From NCBI GenBank assembly GCA_017474285.1, contig JAFVHT010000013.1, positions 1 through 63,293 of the forward strand: DNA of 63,293 bases, in the 5' to 3' direction. Numbering within the stretch: position 1 is the stretch's first letter; every line of letters begins with the position of its first letter. The notes below the pieces were generated by a model, which was given only the letters and a program-made list of their open reading frames with translations, did not search any database and was not told the origin of the DNA. The stretch comes from Acetobacter sp. Its GTDB lineage: Bacteria; Pseudomonadota; Alphaproteobacteria; Acetobacterales; Acetobacteraceae. Shown here piece after piece: positions 35,730 to 45,744 of this stretch. Position numbers and translations under genes: made by a program.

Positions 35730-38459
35730 CTATGCAGTAGCTTCGTTGCGCGCTTCTTTTTGCAGTTCGTACAACATTTCCAAAGCCGCACGAGGTGTAA
35801 GACTATCTAAATCTAGCGTGGCTAAGCGCTTTTTAAGTTTCTCCCCTTCTGTTTCTTCATGTGTTTCTCCGTTTGTTTCTACAGAAGAAGACGTGTATTG
35901 ATGCGCAAATAAGGGTAAGGATTCTGGTAACGTTTTTCCTTTACGTTCTAAGTCTCGTAAAAGATTTTCAGCACGTTCCAACACAGGTACAGGCACGCCG
36001 GCAAGTCTTGCAACATACACCCCCCAGCTTTTTTTTGCTGCCCCTGCAAGCACTTCATGTAAAAATACAACCCGCCCGCGCCACTCACGCACAGCCATAG
36101 TATGCAAACTTAAACAAGGCAATATCTCTACTAATTGGGCAAGTTCATGAAAATGCGTTGCGAAAATTGTCCGACACCGCACCGTTGTGTGTAATGCCTC
36201 TAATACAGCCCGTGCAATAGCCAACCCGTCTAATGTTGCCGTACCGCGACCAATTTCATCGACAACCACTAATGAGCGTGGTCCCGCCTGATTGAGAATC
36301 GCTGCCGTCTCTGTCATCTCAACCATAAATGTTGAACGCCCGCGAGCAAGATCATCAGAAGCTCCTACGCGAGAAAATAAGTGATCGACCACGCCTATAT
36401 GCGCTTGTTCTGCGGCAACAGGTAGTCCCGCTTGTGCAAGAATAACCGCCAAAGCCGTTTGACGGAGAAAAGTAGACTTACCCGCCATATTTGGACCTGT
36501 TAACAACATGACACGCCGCTCTTCTGCCAAATTGCACCCATTAGGTGTAAAACAGGTCCCAGATGGTAAAGCCGCTTCTACAATGGGGTGACGACAAAGC
36601 GTTAAAGAAAAAGCTGTATCTTCCGTCACTTGAGGACAACACCACACTCCCTCATGAGTCAATGCCGCGCAAGATTGAAAAACATCAAGCAAAGCCAAGG
36701 CTTCCGCTATAAGAGGCACTTCGTTTGCCGCTAAAACAGAGTCAACAAGCTGTGTAAAAAGAACCCTTTCTCGTTGAATCGCCTTATCAGCCGCTTCTGT
36801 TAAACGCACATCTAATTCTGCGAGTTCTTCTGTCGAAAACCGCATAGAACTTGCTGTACCTTGCCGCAATACTAATTCCGGATTTTCCTTTAAGCGCGCA
36901 CCTATGGTAGAGGAAACCTCCACAATATAGCCCAACTGAGCGTGATAACGCACTTTAAGAGACGGAATGCCATAATGAGCAACATAACGCGCTTGTAGAG
37001 CAGCTATAAGGTTTTTAGACTCTGTGCAGAGAGTACGATAGCCATCAAGTTCGGTATCATAACCGTTTGCAATAACCCCGCCTTCTTCAAATTTGAGGGG
37101 AATTTCTGTTGCTAAAGCCGCAGATAAAGTAACGCGTAATGTTTCCGCCGCCTCTAATGTGGTAGAGATTTCTTGTAAAATTGGAACAAGTGACGCGGGC
37201 TTTTCTTCTAAAACAGATTTTGCCTGACGGGCAATGTGTAACCCCTCTTTTATAGCGCCTAAATCACGTGGTTGTCCCCGTCCAATCGATAACCGTCCAA
37301 GAGAGCGCATGATATCAGGCGTTTTTTTCAACACCTCACGTAATTTTTTACAAATAGAGCCCTCTTCCCTTAAAAAACACCAAGCCTCTTGGCGTTGTGT
37401 AATCAATGTTTTTTGCGTTAAAGGCGCTGCCAACCAAGCGGCTAATTGTCGCCCACCCGATGCACTGACTGTTCGATTAACCGCAGCAAATAATGTGTGC
37501 TCATCTCCCCCATCACGCGCACGTAAAATATCAAGACTCGCCCGTGTAGCCGCATCCATCCCCATAATACGCGCATCTGTTTGTGTAACAGGGCGTGTAA
37601 GGCGCGGTAATTTCCCCGATTGTGTCCGCTGAATATATTCTATGGCTAACATCGCTGCACAACATTCCTCGTCAGAAAACGTGCCAAAAGCCTCAAGACT
37701 CGCGACGTTAAAAATACTAGCTAATTTCTGCCGGGCGGTATCAACAGTGACACTCCTCTCAAAATGAGCACAGCGGTTTTCATAGTCAGGGAGTACAATT
37801 TCTTTTTCAGCAAGAATTTCTGCTGGATCTAAACGACCGAGCATCGCTAATAAAGCACTTTGTTTAACGCGCATGGTTTCAAATAAACCCGTCGAAACAT
37901 CAATCCATGCAGCGCCATATTCTATAGTTTGATTGTGCGGCTCTTTGTGCTCCCCCTTTTTGCCTCTTTTTTGCACTGGAGTCGCTTGAACCAACGCTAA
38001 AAGAAAATTAGCACGCCCGGGCTCTAATAATTCCTCTTCTGTTAATGTTCCTGGTGTAACCACACGCACAACCGAACGGGTCAACGGCTTCCCACTCGGA
38101 GAACGCCCGCGTGTTGCCGTTTCTGTCTGTTCAGCAACAGCGACACGAAAACCCCGACGAATAAGCCGCGCCAAATAAGCAGAAGCCGCACCAGCAGGCA
38201 CACCACACATAGCAATTGGTTTATCGGCGTTATGACCCCGCGTCGTTAACGTAATATCAAGGGCAGCTGAAGCGGTAACGGCATCATCAAAAAAAAGCTC
38301 ATAAAAATCCCCCATCCGAAAAAATAAAAGAGCTTCGGGGTTTTCAGCCTTGAGCGCCTGCCATTGTTGCATAGCAGGCGTAATGTCTTTAGAGGCAATC
38401 GGCGGTGTTGTTTTGAAGGTTTCAGATTTTATGCTCTCAGATTTTGCATTCTTAGGCAT
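35730..38459 (-). CDS. mutS: DNA mismatch repair protein MutS
   Basis: Recognises mismatches. Domain I carries RMGDFYELFFDDA (the Phe-x-Glu mismatch wedge). The ATPase has Walker A LLTGPNMAGKSTFLRQ, the SRVGASDDLARGRSTFMVEM element and VVDEIGRGTATLDG. About 909 residues from the ATG at 38459; an ATG at 38513 would add 18 with no better ribosome site. Intact, so no sign of a hypermutator lesion in this gene. Confidence 0.95.
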   Translation of the reverse strand: MPKNAKSESIKSETFKTTPPIASKDITPAMQQWQALKAENPEALLFFRMGDFYELFFDDAVTASAALDITLTTRGHNADKPIAMCGVPAGAASAYLARLIRRGFRVAVAEQTETATRGRSPSGKPLTRSVVRVVTPGTLTEEELLEPGRANFLLALVQATPVQKRGKKGEHKEPHNQTIEYGAAWIDVSTGLFETMRVKQSALLAMLGRLDPAEILAEKEIVLPDYENRCAHFERSVTVDTARQKLASIFNVASLEAFGTFSDEECCAAMLAIEYIQRTQSGKLPRLTRPVTQTDARIMGMDAATRASLDILRARDGGDEHTLFAAVNRTVSASGGRQLAAWLAAPLTQKTLITQRQEAWCFLREEGSICKKLREVLKKTPDIMRSLGRLSIGRGQPRDLGAIKEGLHIARQAKSVLEEKPASLVPILQEISTTLEAAETLRVTLSAALATEIPLKFEEGGVIANGYDTELDGYRTLCTESKNLIAALQARYVAHYGIPSLKVRYHAQLGYIVEVSSTIGARLKENPELVLRQGTASSMRFSTEELAELDVRLTEAADKAIQRERVLFTQLVDSVLAANEVPLIAEALALLDVFQSCAALTHEGVWCCPQVTEDTAFSLTLCRHPIVEAALPSGTCFTPNGCNLAEERRVMLLTGPNMAGKSTFLRQTALAVILAQAGLPVAAEQAHIGVVDHLFSRVGASDDLARGRSTFMVEMTETAAILNQAGPRSLVVVDEIGRGTATLDGLAIARAVLEALHTTVRCRTIFATHFHELAQLVEILPCLSLHTMAVREWRGRVVFLHEVLAGAAKKSWGVYVARLAGVPVPVLERAENLLRDLERKGKTLPESLPLFAHQYTSSSVETNGETHEETEGEKLKKRLATLDLDSLTPRAALEMLYELQKEARNEATA

Positions 38460-38513
38460 ATTGTTAGACCCGCCACCCGTTTTTTCTATCAAAAGCCACT
38501 CCGTTATCATCAA

Positions 38514-38954
38514 AATGATGTGTTTATAACAAAACCTAACCCTTATGTTGTTTTGACGATCGTTTTTCTCAACGACAATGAGTAAACGACTCCAATGCGC
38601 GAGTTCTGATAAACAACAGATATTATTATAAAAAATTATAATGTTTCTCGTATAGGATTATTAAACGAGTAAGGATTTATTATTTTTATTGTTCACGCTC
38701 TTGCGCTTGTACAATGTACACTTATTAAATTAAGTAACAAAGCCTTTAAGCGCGTTTATCGCCTCCTCTATTTTTATGCAACACGCAACTACAAAACCAT
38801 CCGTAAAAAGTGATAAAGTGTTTCTCTACAAGAGGTTCATCAAATATACTCACGCAACATGTTAAACTCTGTTTTTCTATTGTTTTATTGAAAGATGTTT
38901 TCTTATTTCTTATAACCTCTTAAAGACAGCTCGCTCTTTAAGGATATACTTTTG
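38514..38954. other. Gene-free divergent region between mutS and thrC
   Basis: About 440 AT-rich bases. It contains the thrC promoter (38888-38916) and two adjacent copies of the self-complementary TGTACA near 38705-38720. No ORF or known RNA is visible. Confidence 0.5.
38888..38916 (+). promoter_or_regulatory. Sigma-70 promoter for thrC
   Basis: TTGAAA (38888-38893), a 17-base spacer and TATAAC (38911-38916), 38 bases before the thrC ATG. AAGGA is the ribosome site. Confidence 0.6.
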
Positions 38955-40361
38955 ATGCGCTATATTTCTACACGTGGAAAAGCCCCTATTCTTTCTTTCT
39001 CCGACGTCTTACTAACAGGACTTGCTGTTGATGGCGGTCTTTATTTGCCCGAAACATGGCCTGAATTTTCTCCCTCAGAATGGAAATCTTTACGTGGGCT
39101 TTCCTATCCTGAATTAGCGGCTCGTGTTATGGTGCCATTTACAGCGCCCGATATTGATTTTGAAACGCTCCATAAGATTTGTACAAAAGCCTATTCTTGC
39201 TTTGATCACCCGGCTATCGCCCCTTTAACACAAATTGACACTGATCTTTTTGTACAAGAGCTTTTTCATGGTCCTACCCTCGCTTTTAAGGATATTGCTC
39301 TACAAGTTCTCGCCCCTTTATTTGACTACGTACTCACCCAACGCAATGACTATGCCACGATTGTTGGCGCCACATCGGGAGATACAGGTTCTGCCGCCAT
39401 TGAGGCTTGCCGTAAAAGCAAGCGGCTTTCTGTGGTTATTTTGCACCCTAAAGGACGCACGTCGGAAGTACAACGTCGCCAAATGACCACTGTTATCGAA
39501 CCCAATATTACGAATCTTGCCGTTGAAGGCACTTTTGATGATTGTCAGGACCTTGTAAAAGCCCTCTTTGCAGATATTCCATTCCGTCAAGACATGCATC
39601 TCTCTGCTGTCAACTCTATCAATTGGACACGTATTGCCGCACAAATCCCTTATTATGTACAGGCTGCCCTTACTTTAGGTGCTCCAGATCGTGAAGTTTC
39701 TTTTGCCGTACCAACAGGCAATTTTGGCAATATTCTTGCCGCATGGGCGGCGCGCCGTATGGGGCTTCCTATTCAGCATCTTTGTATCGGGTCAAACCGC
39801 AATGATATTCTCTCACGCTTTATCAATGCCAATGACATGACGATTCAAAATGTTATTCCTAGCCTGTCTCCCTCTATGGATATTCAGGTTTCATCGAATT
39901 TTGAACGTCTTTTATGTGAACTGCTTGATCGTGACGTTGTGGCATGCGCAGACATCATGACTCATTTCCGTACAAGTGGGCACATGAAGGTACCACATAC
40001 GCTTTGGGAAAATGCGACTGCGTTATTTTCTGCCCTTGCTTTAGAAGATGAGCAAACCCAAACTGAAATACGCGATCTCTATCAACGCTCAAGCTATTTA
40101 GCGGATCCTCATAGCGTTATTGGTATTGTTGCCGGGCGTCGTTTCCAACAAAAAGCTATTCCTATGGTTGCAGAAGCTACCGCCCATCCTGCTAAATTCC
40201 CAGAAGCCATTATTGCTGCAACAGGTGTTCACCCGCCCCTTCCTCCCCACATGGCGGACCTCTTTCATCGTCAGGAACGCTATCATGTTGTTCCTGCCTG
40301 TGAGGACTCTATTAAAGATGCTGTACACACAGCAGTACAGCATCAAAAACATCATCATTAA
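38955..40361 (+). CDS. thrC: Threonine synthase
   Basis: PLP enzyme converting O-phosphohomoserine to threonine. PLP lysine in HGPTLAFKDIALQ; phosphate loop ATSGDTGSAAIEA; NSINWTRIAAQIPYYVQA is typical of the long bacterial/fungal-type subclass. 468 residues from the ATG at 38955; the TTG three bases earlier is unnecessary. First gene of a plus-strand run with the M16 peptidase and PmbA-like genes. Confidence 0.95.
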   Translation: MRYISTRGKAPILSFSDVLLTGLAVDGGLYLPETWPEFSPSEWKSLRGLSYPELAARVMVPFTAPDIDFETLHKICTKAYSCFDHPAIAPLTQIDTDLFVQELFHGPTLAFKDIALQVLAPLFDYVLTQRNDYATIVGATSGDTGSAAIEACRKSKRLSVVILHPKGRTSEVQRRQMTTVIEPNITNLAVEGTFDDCQDLVKALFADIPFRQDMHLSAVNSINWTRIAAQIPYYVQAALTLGAPDREVSFAVPTGNFGNILAAWAARRMGLPIQHLCIGSNRNDILSRFINANDMTIQNVIPSLSPSMDIQVSSNFERLLCELLDRDVVACADIMTHFRTSGHMKVPHTLWENATALFSALALEDEQTQTEIRDLYQRSSYLADPHSVIGIVAGRRFQQKAIPMVAEATAHPAKFPEAIIAATGVHPPLPPHMADLFHRQERYHVVPACEDSIKDAVHTAVQHQKHHH

Positions 40362-40385
40362 CCCATCATTCATAAAAGGATACTT

Positions 40386-41651
40386 ATGACAAACTCTGTG
40401 AAGCTTTCCCGTCTCTCATCTGGTTTGACTGTTGTAACAGAACATTTGAGACATACGGAAACCGTTACTTTTGGTGCCTATGTTGCGGCTGGTACACGCC
40501 ATGAAACCGCAGAAGAAAATGGTGTCTCTCACTTTCTTGAGCATATGGCTTTTAAAGGCACAGAAAACCGAACAGCACTCCGTATTGCTGAAGAAATTGA
40601 AAATGTCGGCGGGTATATTAACGCCTATACAGCACGAGAGCACACGGCTTTTTATGTCAAACTCTTAAAAGAAAACTTGGATCTTGGTATTGATATTATT
40701 GGTGATATTTTAACGCATTCCCTTTTTGACTCGACAGAACTTGAGCGAGAACGTGGTGTTATTCTACAAGAAATCGGACAAGCAAACGATACGCCTGATG
40801 ATATTGTTTTTGATTATTTTCAAGGCACTGCTTTTCCTTCTCAACCTATGGGACGCCCGACCCTTGGCACGGAAGAGTTAGTCCGTACAATGCCGCGAGA
40901 AACGCTTACCCATTATATGGCGACACATTATACACCGGAGAATATGATCATTGCAGCTGCAGGCAATTTAACCCATGACGCCGTTGTGGAAAAAGTTCAG
41001 GCTTCTTTTGCTGATCTCAAAACCTCTTCCCTCCCTACGGCTGTCCCTGCGTGTTATCGTGGTGGAGAATTTCGTCAAGAAAAAGAGTTAGATCAAGCGC
41101 ATATTTTACTTGGATTTCCCTCTATAGAGTATAAAAGTAAGGATTATTACAGCACATTACTTCTTTCTACTTTGTTAGGAGGGGGAATGTCCTCACGCCT
41201 TTTCCAAGAAGTCCGCGAAAAACGAAGCTTAGTCTATTCTGTTTACTCTTTCAACTCATCTTTTAAGGATAGCGGAATTTTTGGGATTTATGCAGGCACC
41301 GGAGAGCAAGAATGTGCTGAACTTTTCCCTGTTGTCTTAGAAGAGTTACGTAAAGTACAACGACACGTCCATCATGAGGAATTAACACGCGCACAAGCAC
41401 AACTCAAAGCTTCACTCCTCATGTCACTTGAAAGTACGAGTAATCGCTGTGAACGCATTGCCCGTCGATTACAGAATTTTGGGCGCGTTATTCCAATAGA
41501 AGAAACCATTCGCCATATTGATGCTGTCACAACAGACGATATATGCCGTGTTGCAACTGCTATATTTTCAGGTACCCCCACACTTTCCGCTATTGGGCCT
41601 ATTTATAAAATCCCCTCGCTTGACACCATAACGGAAATACTTGCAGCGTGA
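40386..41651 (+). CDS. M16 family zinc peptidase (mitochondrial processing peptidase-like)
   Basis: 421 residues. The inverted zinc motif HFLEH is at about residues 50-54, with the distal Glu in the following helix. The second half carries the substrate-pocket LLGGGMSSRLFQEVREKRSLVYSVYSF. Alphaproteobacterial members are the closest relatives of the mitochondrial processing peptidase beta subunit; their cellular substrate is poorly known. The ribosome site AAAGGA precedes the ATG, 24 bases after thrC, and the stop overlaps the next gene by four bases. Confidence 0.92.
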   Translation: MTNSVKLSRLSSGLTVVTEHLRHTETVTFGAYVAAGTRHETAEENGVSHFLEHMAFKGTENRTALRIAEEIENVGGYINAYTAREHTAFYVKLLKENLDLGIDIIGDILTHSLFDSTELERERGVILQEIGQANDTPDDIVFDYFQGTAFPSQPMGRPTLGTEELVRTMPRETLTHYMATHYTPENMIIAAAGNLTHDAVVEKVQASFADLKTSSLPTAVPACYRGGEFRQEKELDQAHILLGFPSIEYKSKDYYSTLLLSTLLGGGMSSRLFQEVREKRSLVYSVYSFNSSFKDSGIFGIYAGTGEQECAELFPVVLEELRKVQRHVHHEELTRAQAQLKASLLMSLESTSNRCERIARRLQNFGRVIPIEETIRHIDAVTTDDICRVATAIFSGTPTLSAIGPIYKIPSLDTITEILAA

Positions 41652-42988
41652 CAGCACATCTTTTAAATCTTCTTTCTGATCTCCTTGACCACACAAAACG
41701 CGCTGGCGCCGATGCAGCTGATGTCCTTTTTCTTTCTGGCACCGCCGTTAATGTTGATGTACGGAACGATGTTGTAGAGACATTAGAACGTTCTGAAAGC
41801 CAAGGGCTTGAACTCAGAGTTTTTGTTGGCAAAAAAAACGCTACTGTTTTTACAACAACTATTGACCCTAGCCGTTTTAAGGATTTTGTTGAACGTACGA
41901 TCGCTATGGCACGTATTTTGCCAGAGGACCACTATGCAGGGCTTGCACCACAAGCCCTTACAGGCGTGTTTGAGAGCAACACACTCGCTTTAGAAGATCC
42001 TGTTGAACCAAGTACAGTGCATTTACTAGAACGCGCGCGTCATGGAGAAAACGCTGCCCTTGCTGTTACAGGGGTAACCAATAGTGCAGGCAGTAGCGCT
42101 TCATGGCATAGAACGCAAATAGCCCTTGCTACCTCTGCTGGTTTTACTGGAACCTATTATAAAACCTCTCACGCTAATTCTGTTTGTGTTCTTGCCGGTA
42201 CAGGTCAAGACATGCAGCGGGATTATGACTATCACCAAACTGTGTGGCTAGAAGATTTAACAGAAGCTGCTGTTTTGGGACATAACGCTGGACAACAAGC
42301 GGTCGCACGTCTTAATCCGACACGTCCGCGAACGGGACATTATCCTGTTGTTTTTCATCCCCGTGTTGCTTCAAGTTTTTTGAGTTATTTCATACGTGCG
42401 ATTAACGGAGCGGCTATTGCCCGTGGCACGTCTTTTTTAAAAGACTCTTTAGGGCAAAAAATCTTTGCGCAAGGTGTTCATATTACAGATGACCCTCATC
42501 GTATGCGCGGCTTACACTCTTGTCCCTTTGATGGAGAAGCGCTACCAATTGCTCCCCTCCATTTAGTACAAGATGGCGTGCTCAATACTTGGATTCTTGA
42601 TAGCCGCAGCGCACGCCAATTGGGACTACAAAGCAATGCACGCGCAGCGCGAAGCCTCCACGGTCCGCCCACCCCTTCGGCAACGAATCTCTTTTTTGAA
42701 GCGGGCACTTGTTCCCCTCAAGAATTGATGAGCGATATTACCGAAGGCATTTATGTGACTGAAATGATGGGAAGTGCTGTTAATCTCCTCACAGGAGATT
42801 ATAGTCGAGGGGCCACCGGCTTTATGATCCGCCACGGACAAATTGCAGAACCGATTACAGAATTTACTCTTGCCGGGCACTTACGAGAGATTTTTGCCTC
42901 TATGACTCTTGCTCATGATTTATCGTTCCGTTTTGGTGTTGATGCCCCAACAATAAGAGTAGACGCTCTTAACCTTGCTGGTGCTTAA
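41648..42988 (+). CDS. PmbA/TldD family metallopeptidase
   Basis: 446 residues with a GTG start overlapping the previous stop (GTGA). The N-terminal domain includes VNVDVRNDVVETLERSESQGLELRVF. The C-terminal half contains FHPRVASSFLSYFIRAINGAAIARGTSFL and YVTEMMGSAVNLLTGDYSRGATGF, PmbA hallmarks. TldD/PmbA (TldE) act as a heterodimeric protease; TldD itself is not in the window. PmbA is the better of the two names. Confidence 0.9.
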   Translation: MTAHLLNLLSDLLDHTKRAGADAADVLFLSGTAVNVDVRNDVVETLERSESQGLELRVFVGKKNATVFTTTIDPSRFKDFVERTIAMARILPEDHYAGLAPQALTGVFESNTLALEDPVEPSTVHLLERARHGENAALAVTGVTNSAGSSASWHRTQIALATSAGFTGTYYKTSHANSVCVLAGTGQDMQRDYDYHQTVWLEDLTEAAVLGHNAGQQAVARLNPTRPRTGHYPVVFHPRVASSFLSYFIRAINGAAIARGTSFLKDSLGQKIFAQGVHITDDPHRMRGLHSCPFDGEALPIAPLHLVQDGVLNTWILDSRSARQLGLQSNARAARSLHGPPTPSATNLFFEAGTCSPQELMSDITEGIYVTEMMGSAVNLLTGDYSRGATGFMIRHGQIAEPITEFTLAGHLREIFASMTLAHDLSFRFGVDAPTIRVDALNLAGA

Positions 42989-43006
42989 AAACTGGAGGCT
43001 TGTGTT

Positions 43007-43924
43007 CTGTTCAAAAAGCGTTTTCTTTCTTTAACATTTTCTTTTTTGTTTGCTACAAATCTGACATTTGGATTTACTTGTGGCTTTTGGGTTCCTTATG
43101 CAGAAGCTCGCCCGGGGCAAGGTATGTCTATAGGAAGCCGTGGTCATCGAACGTGGCAAATCCCAACCCCTACACGCACATCACCTCATATAACGGCACC
43201 AATAGAACGTTCCATGATGCCAAGAGTGCCACCCTCTACGGTACATTTTTCTAACCCCATGAGGTTTACGCCTCCTCAAAGCCGTGTTCCTTATCAAAAT
43301 CGTCATCCATTTTTAACAGGGTTTGTTGGTGGCTTTCTTGGCGCAGGATTATTTGGCTTGCTCAGTGGTCATGGTCTCGTCGGTGGTCTTCATGGGTTTT
43401 TGAGTTTTATCGGCTTTTTGATTCAAATCGGGCTTGTTGTTGTTCTAATCATGTGGCTCATAAAGCGTTTCCGTCTAAAAACGAACACTTTTACTGTTCC
43501 GCAGCAGCGTGGTACAATTTCCCAAATTACAGCGGCAGATTACCAAAGTTTTCAGAAAATTTTGATGGATATTCAAACGGCATGGAATCAACAAGATATT
43601 CCCGCTATGCAACACATGGCAACGCCTGAAATGGTTGCCTATTTTCGTGAGCAACTCTCTACGCTCACGCGTGAAGGATTGCGCAATATCGTCTCAGATG
43701 TACGATTTCTCCAGGGCGATCTTTCAGAAGCATGGGTTGAAAATGGGACCACCTATGCCACTGTTGCCATGCGTTATAGTCTGGTTGACCTAACCACAGA
43801 TGTTTTAGGGCAAGTTGTTCATGGAAGCTCAACACACCCTACAACTGTTACTGAAGTGTGGACTTTTGTTCGCCCTTCTAACCAAAGCCAATGGTTTCTT
43901 TCTGCACTACAACAAACCCGTTAA
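43007..43924 (+). CDS. Tim44-like domain protein, exported or membrane-anchored
   Basis: The C-terminal 150 residues match the Tim44-like domain (DYQSFQKILMDIQTAWNQQDIPAMQHMATPEM), preceded by a glycine-rich hydrophobic region (FVGGFLGAGLFGLLSGHG) and one firm membrane helix (GLVVVLIMWLIKRF). From a CTG at 43007, nine bases after GGAGG (42994-42998), the N-terminus LFKKRFLSLTFSFLFA is a good signal peptide. The first standard start, TTG at 43046, would remove its positive end. I therefore favour a non-standard start. It lies 18 bases after the PmbA-like gene. Function beyond membrane association is unknown. Confidence 0.82.
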   Translation: MFKKRFLSLTFSFLFATNLTFGFTCGFWVPYAEARPGQGMSIGSRGHRTWQIPTPTRTSPHITAPIERSMMPRVPPSTVHFSNPMRFTPPQSRVPYQNRHPFLTGFVGGFLGAGLFGLLSGHGLVGGLHGFLSFIGFLIQIGLVVVLIMWLIKRFRLKTNTFTVPQQRGTISQITAADYQSFQKILMDIQTAWNQQDIPAMQHMATPEMVAYFREQLSTLTREGLRNIVSDVRFLQGDLSEAWVENGTTYATVAMRYSLVDLTTDVLGQVVHGSSTHPTTVTEVWTFVRPSNQSQWFLSALQQTR

Positions 43925-43949
43925 AAACTTGCCCTTTTATAGGAATATT

Positions 43950-44633
43950 TTAACGGGGACAATTTTCTAATGTTACTAACGTAAATAACCCCATTGGGAA
44001 CATAGCGCGTATATAAGCACGTTCTATATCCTCAGGTGGCAAAAGAGTTTCCATTGCAAAATCTGGATGCCAGCCTAATAAATGGGAAGCGTGTGCCATA
44101 GCGTATTCAATATCCCGCCTTACACCTTTTTCAGCCAGAAAATGATTTACAAAGAGAATATAGCCCCCTGGTTTTACAATACGCTTAAGTTCTTGCAATA
44201 ATTGACGAGGATGCGGCACAACAGATGCAACAAACATGGCCACAGCTATATCAAAAGAAGCATTATCAAAAGATGTATTTTCAGCATTCATTTCCAATAA
44301 ATTGCGCACATTTTTACATCCACATGTTTGTACCCGTTTACGCGCATGCGCTAACATATCGGTCGAAAGATCTATCCCCGTAACAAACTTGGACTCATTA
44401 TAATAAGGCAAGGCAAGCCCTGTACCAACACCAACCTCCAACACTTCAGATCCGGGCAAACCATTAACCGCTTTTACCGCCCCCAAACGCGCAAAACGCG
44501 ATATAGAACCAAATCCTACATCATAAACATTTGCCCAACGACGATAGGCACGCTTAACAGTCTCTGTACTCATTGAAAAACGCGAAGGTGATCTCTCTAC
44601 GCGATCGGTTTTCACTCTCTCTGGATAAGTCAT
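43950..44633 (-). CDS. pmtA: Phosphatidylethanolamine N-methyltransferase-type SAM methyltransferase
   Basis: 227 residues. Class I methyltransferase with VLEVGVGTGLALPYY as SAM motif I and a GIDLS motif. The N-terminal VKRAYRRWANVYDVGFGSISRFARLGAVKAVN and the MFPMGLFTLVTLEN tail resemble Rhodobacter-type PmtA, which makes phosphatidylcholine from phosphatidylethanolamine. A UbiE-like role is the main alternative. It starts 24 bases downstream of gshB. Confidence 0.75.
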   Translation of the reverse strand: MTYPERVKTDRVERSPSRFSMSTETVKRAYRRWANVYDVGFGSISRFARLGAVKAVNGLPGSEVLEVGVGTGLALPYYNESKFVTGIDLSTDMLAHARKRVQTCGCKNVRNLLEMNAENTSFDNASFDIAVAMFVASVVPHPRQLLQELKRIVKPGGYILFVNHFLAEKGVRRDIEYAMAHASHLLGWHPDFAMETLLPPEDIERAYIRAMFPMGLFTLVTLENCPR

Positions 44634-44657
44634 TGTTTTACCTATATTTCTCTCTTT

Positions 44658-45671
44658 TTAATCGTCAAGGTTTTTATATGAGTCATCGAGTTTACCTTCA
44701 ATACAATCCCATATCAACCCAGCGCCATTTACACCGCTAAAGCGTTCTAACTCTTGCAACCCTGTTGGAGATGTTACATTGATTTCCGTTAAATAATCCC
44801 CAATAACATCAATCCCTACAAAAATGAGATTATGTTCCCGCAAAAACGGACCAATTTTTTGACATATCTCTTTATCGCGCTCTGTCAATGCAACAGGGTG
44901 AGGCACACCGCCTACATGCATATTAGAGCGATGATCTGCCTCCGACGGAACACGGTTAATCGCCCCAATCGGCATACCATCGACCAAAATAACACGTTTA
45001 TCCCCATGAACTATAGCGGGTTCATAACGCTGAATCATCAAAGGCTCACGCGAATGTGCAAAATACATTTCGAGTAAAGCGTTTAAATTTTGATCTTCTG
45101 CACGAATACGAAAAACACCTTTGCCCCCACTATAAAACAACGGCTTAATAATAATATCCCGCCACTGATGACGAAAAGCGTCAATTTGAGTTCTATCGCG
45201 CGTTACAAGTGTTGGTGGCATAAGGTCAGGAAAATTCATCACAAATAATTTTTCTGGACTTTCCCGCACCCAACGAGGGTTATTGACAACCAACGCCTTG
45301 TGAGGACCAATCCCATGCACATGTTCCAACATATGGGTTGCTGCAATATATGCCATATCAAAGGGAGGATCTTGGCGCATCAAAATAACATCCATTTCTC
45401 CTAAAGAGCGATAAAAAGGATCGGCAAAAACAGCAAATTTTTCCTTATGACGGTGTACTGTCACAGGCTGCATAAAAGCGGTAAGTTGCGTCTGCGCGCC
45501 GTGCTCATTATCCTGAACGCCTAATGTAAGACTCTCAACATGATACACAAACAAAGCATGACCGCGCGCTTGCGCTTCAAGCATAAGAGCAAAAGTGGAA
45601 TCAGCCTCACTATCAATATGTTCCAATGGATCCATCTGAATGGCTATCGTTTTTTGTTTGTGTGAGATCAT
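44658..45671 (-). CDS. gshB: Glutathione synthetase
   Basis: ATP-grasp ligase joining gamma-glutamylcysteine and glycine. 337 residues: DPPFDMAYIAATHMLE, KPLFYSGGKGVFRI in the ATP site and the C-terminal FVGIDVIGDYLTEINVTSPTGLQEL. It shares a strand and probably a transcript with pmtA. It may supply glutathione for the Atm1-type exporter. Confidence 0.95.
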   Translation of the reverse strand: MISHKQKTIAIQMDPLEHIDSEADSTFALMLEAQARGHALFVYHVESLTLGVQDNEHGAQTQLTAFMQPVTVHRHKEKFAVFADPFYRSLGEMDVILMRQDPPFDMAYIAATHMLEHVHGIGPHKALVVNNPRWVRESPEKLFVMNFPDLMPPTLVTRDRTQIDAFRHQWRDIIIKPLFYSGGKGVFRIRAEDQNLNALLEMYFAHSREPLMIQRYEPAIVHGDKRVILVDGMPIGAINRVPSEADHRSNMHVGGVPHPVALTERDKEICQKIGPFLREHNLIFVGIDVIGDYLTEINVTSPTGLQELERFSGVNGAGLIWDCIEGKLDDSYKNLDD

Positions 45672-45744
45672 CGTGTTTATCCGTCTTGTTATCGGTTTCT
45701 ATCTTATTATAAGGTTGTCACTTTGTTTTAGGAAATACCATGCT

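Noticed and set aside
38700..38725. Operator made of two TGTACA palindromes in the mutS-thrC gap
   Set aside because: Each unit is only six bases and self-complementary by nature; too little to claim a site.
43000..43254. 84-residue plus-strand frame at the Tim44-like start
   Set aside because: Overlaps the Tim44-like gene in another frame; only the Tim44 frame continues into a known domain.
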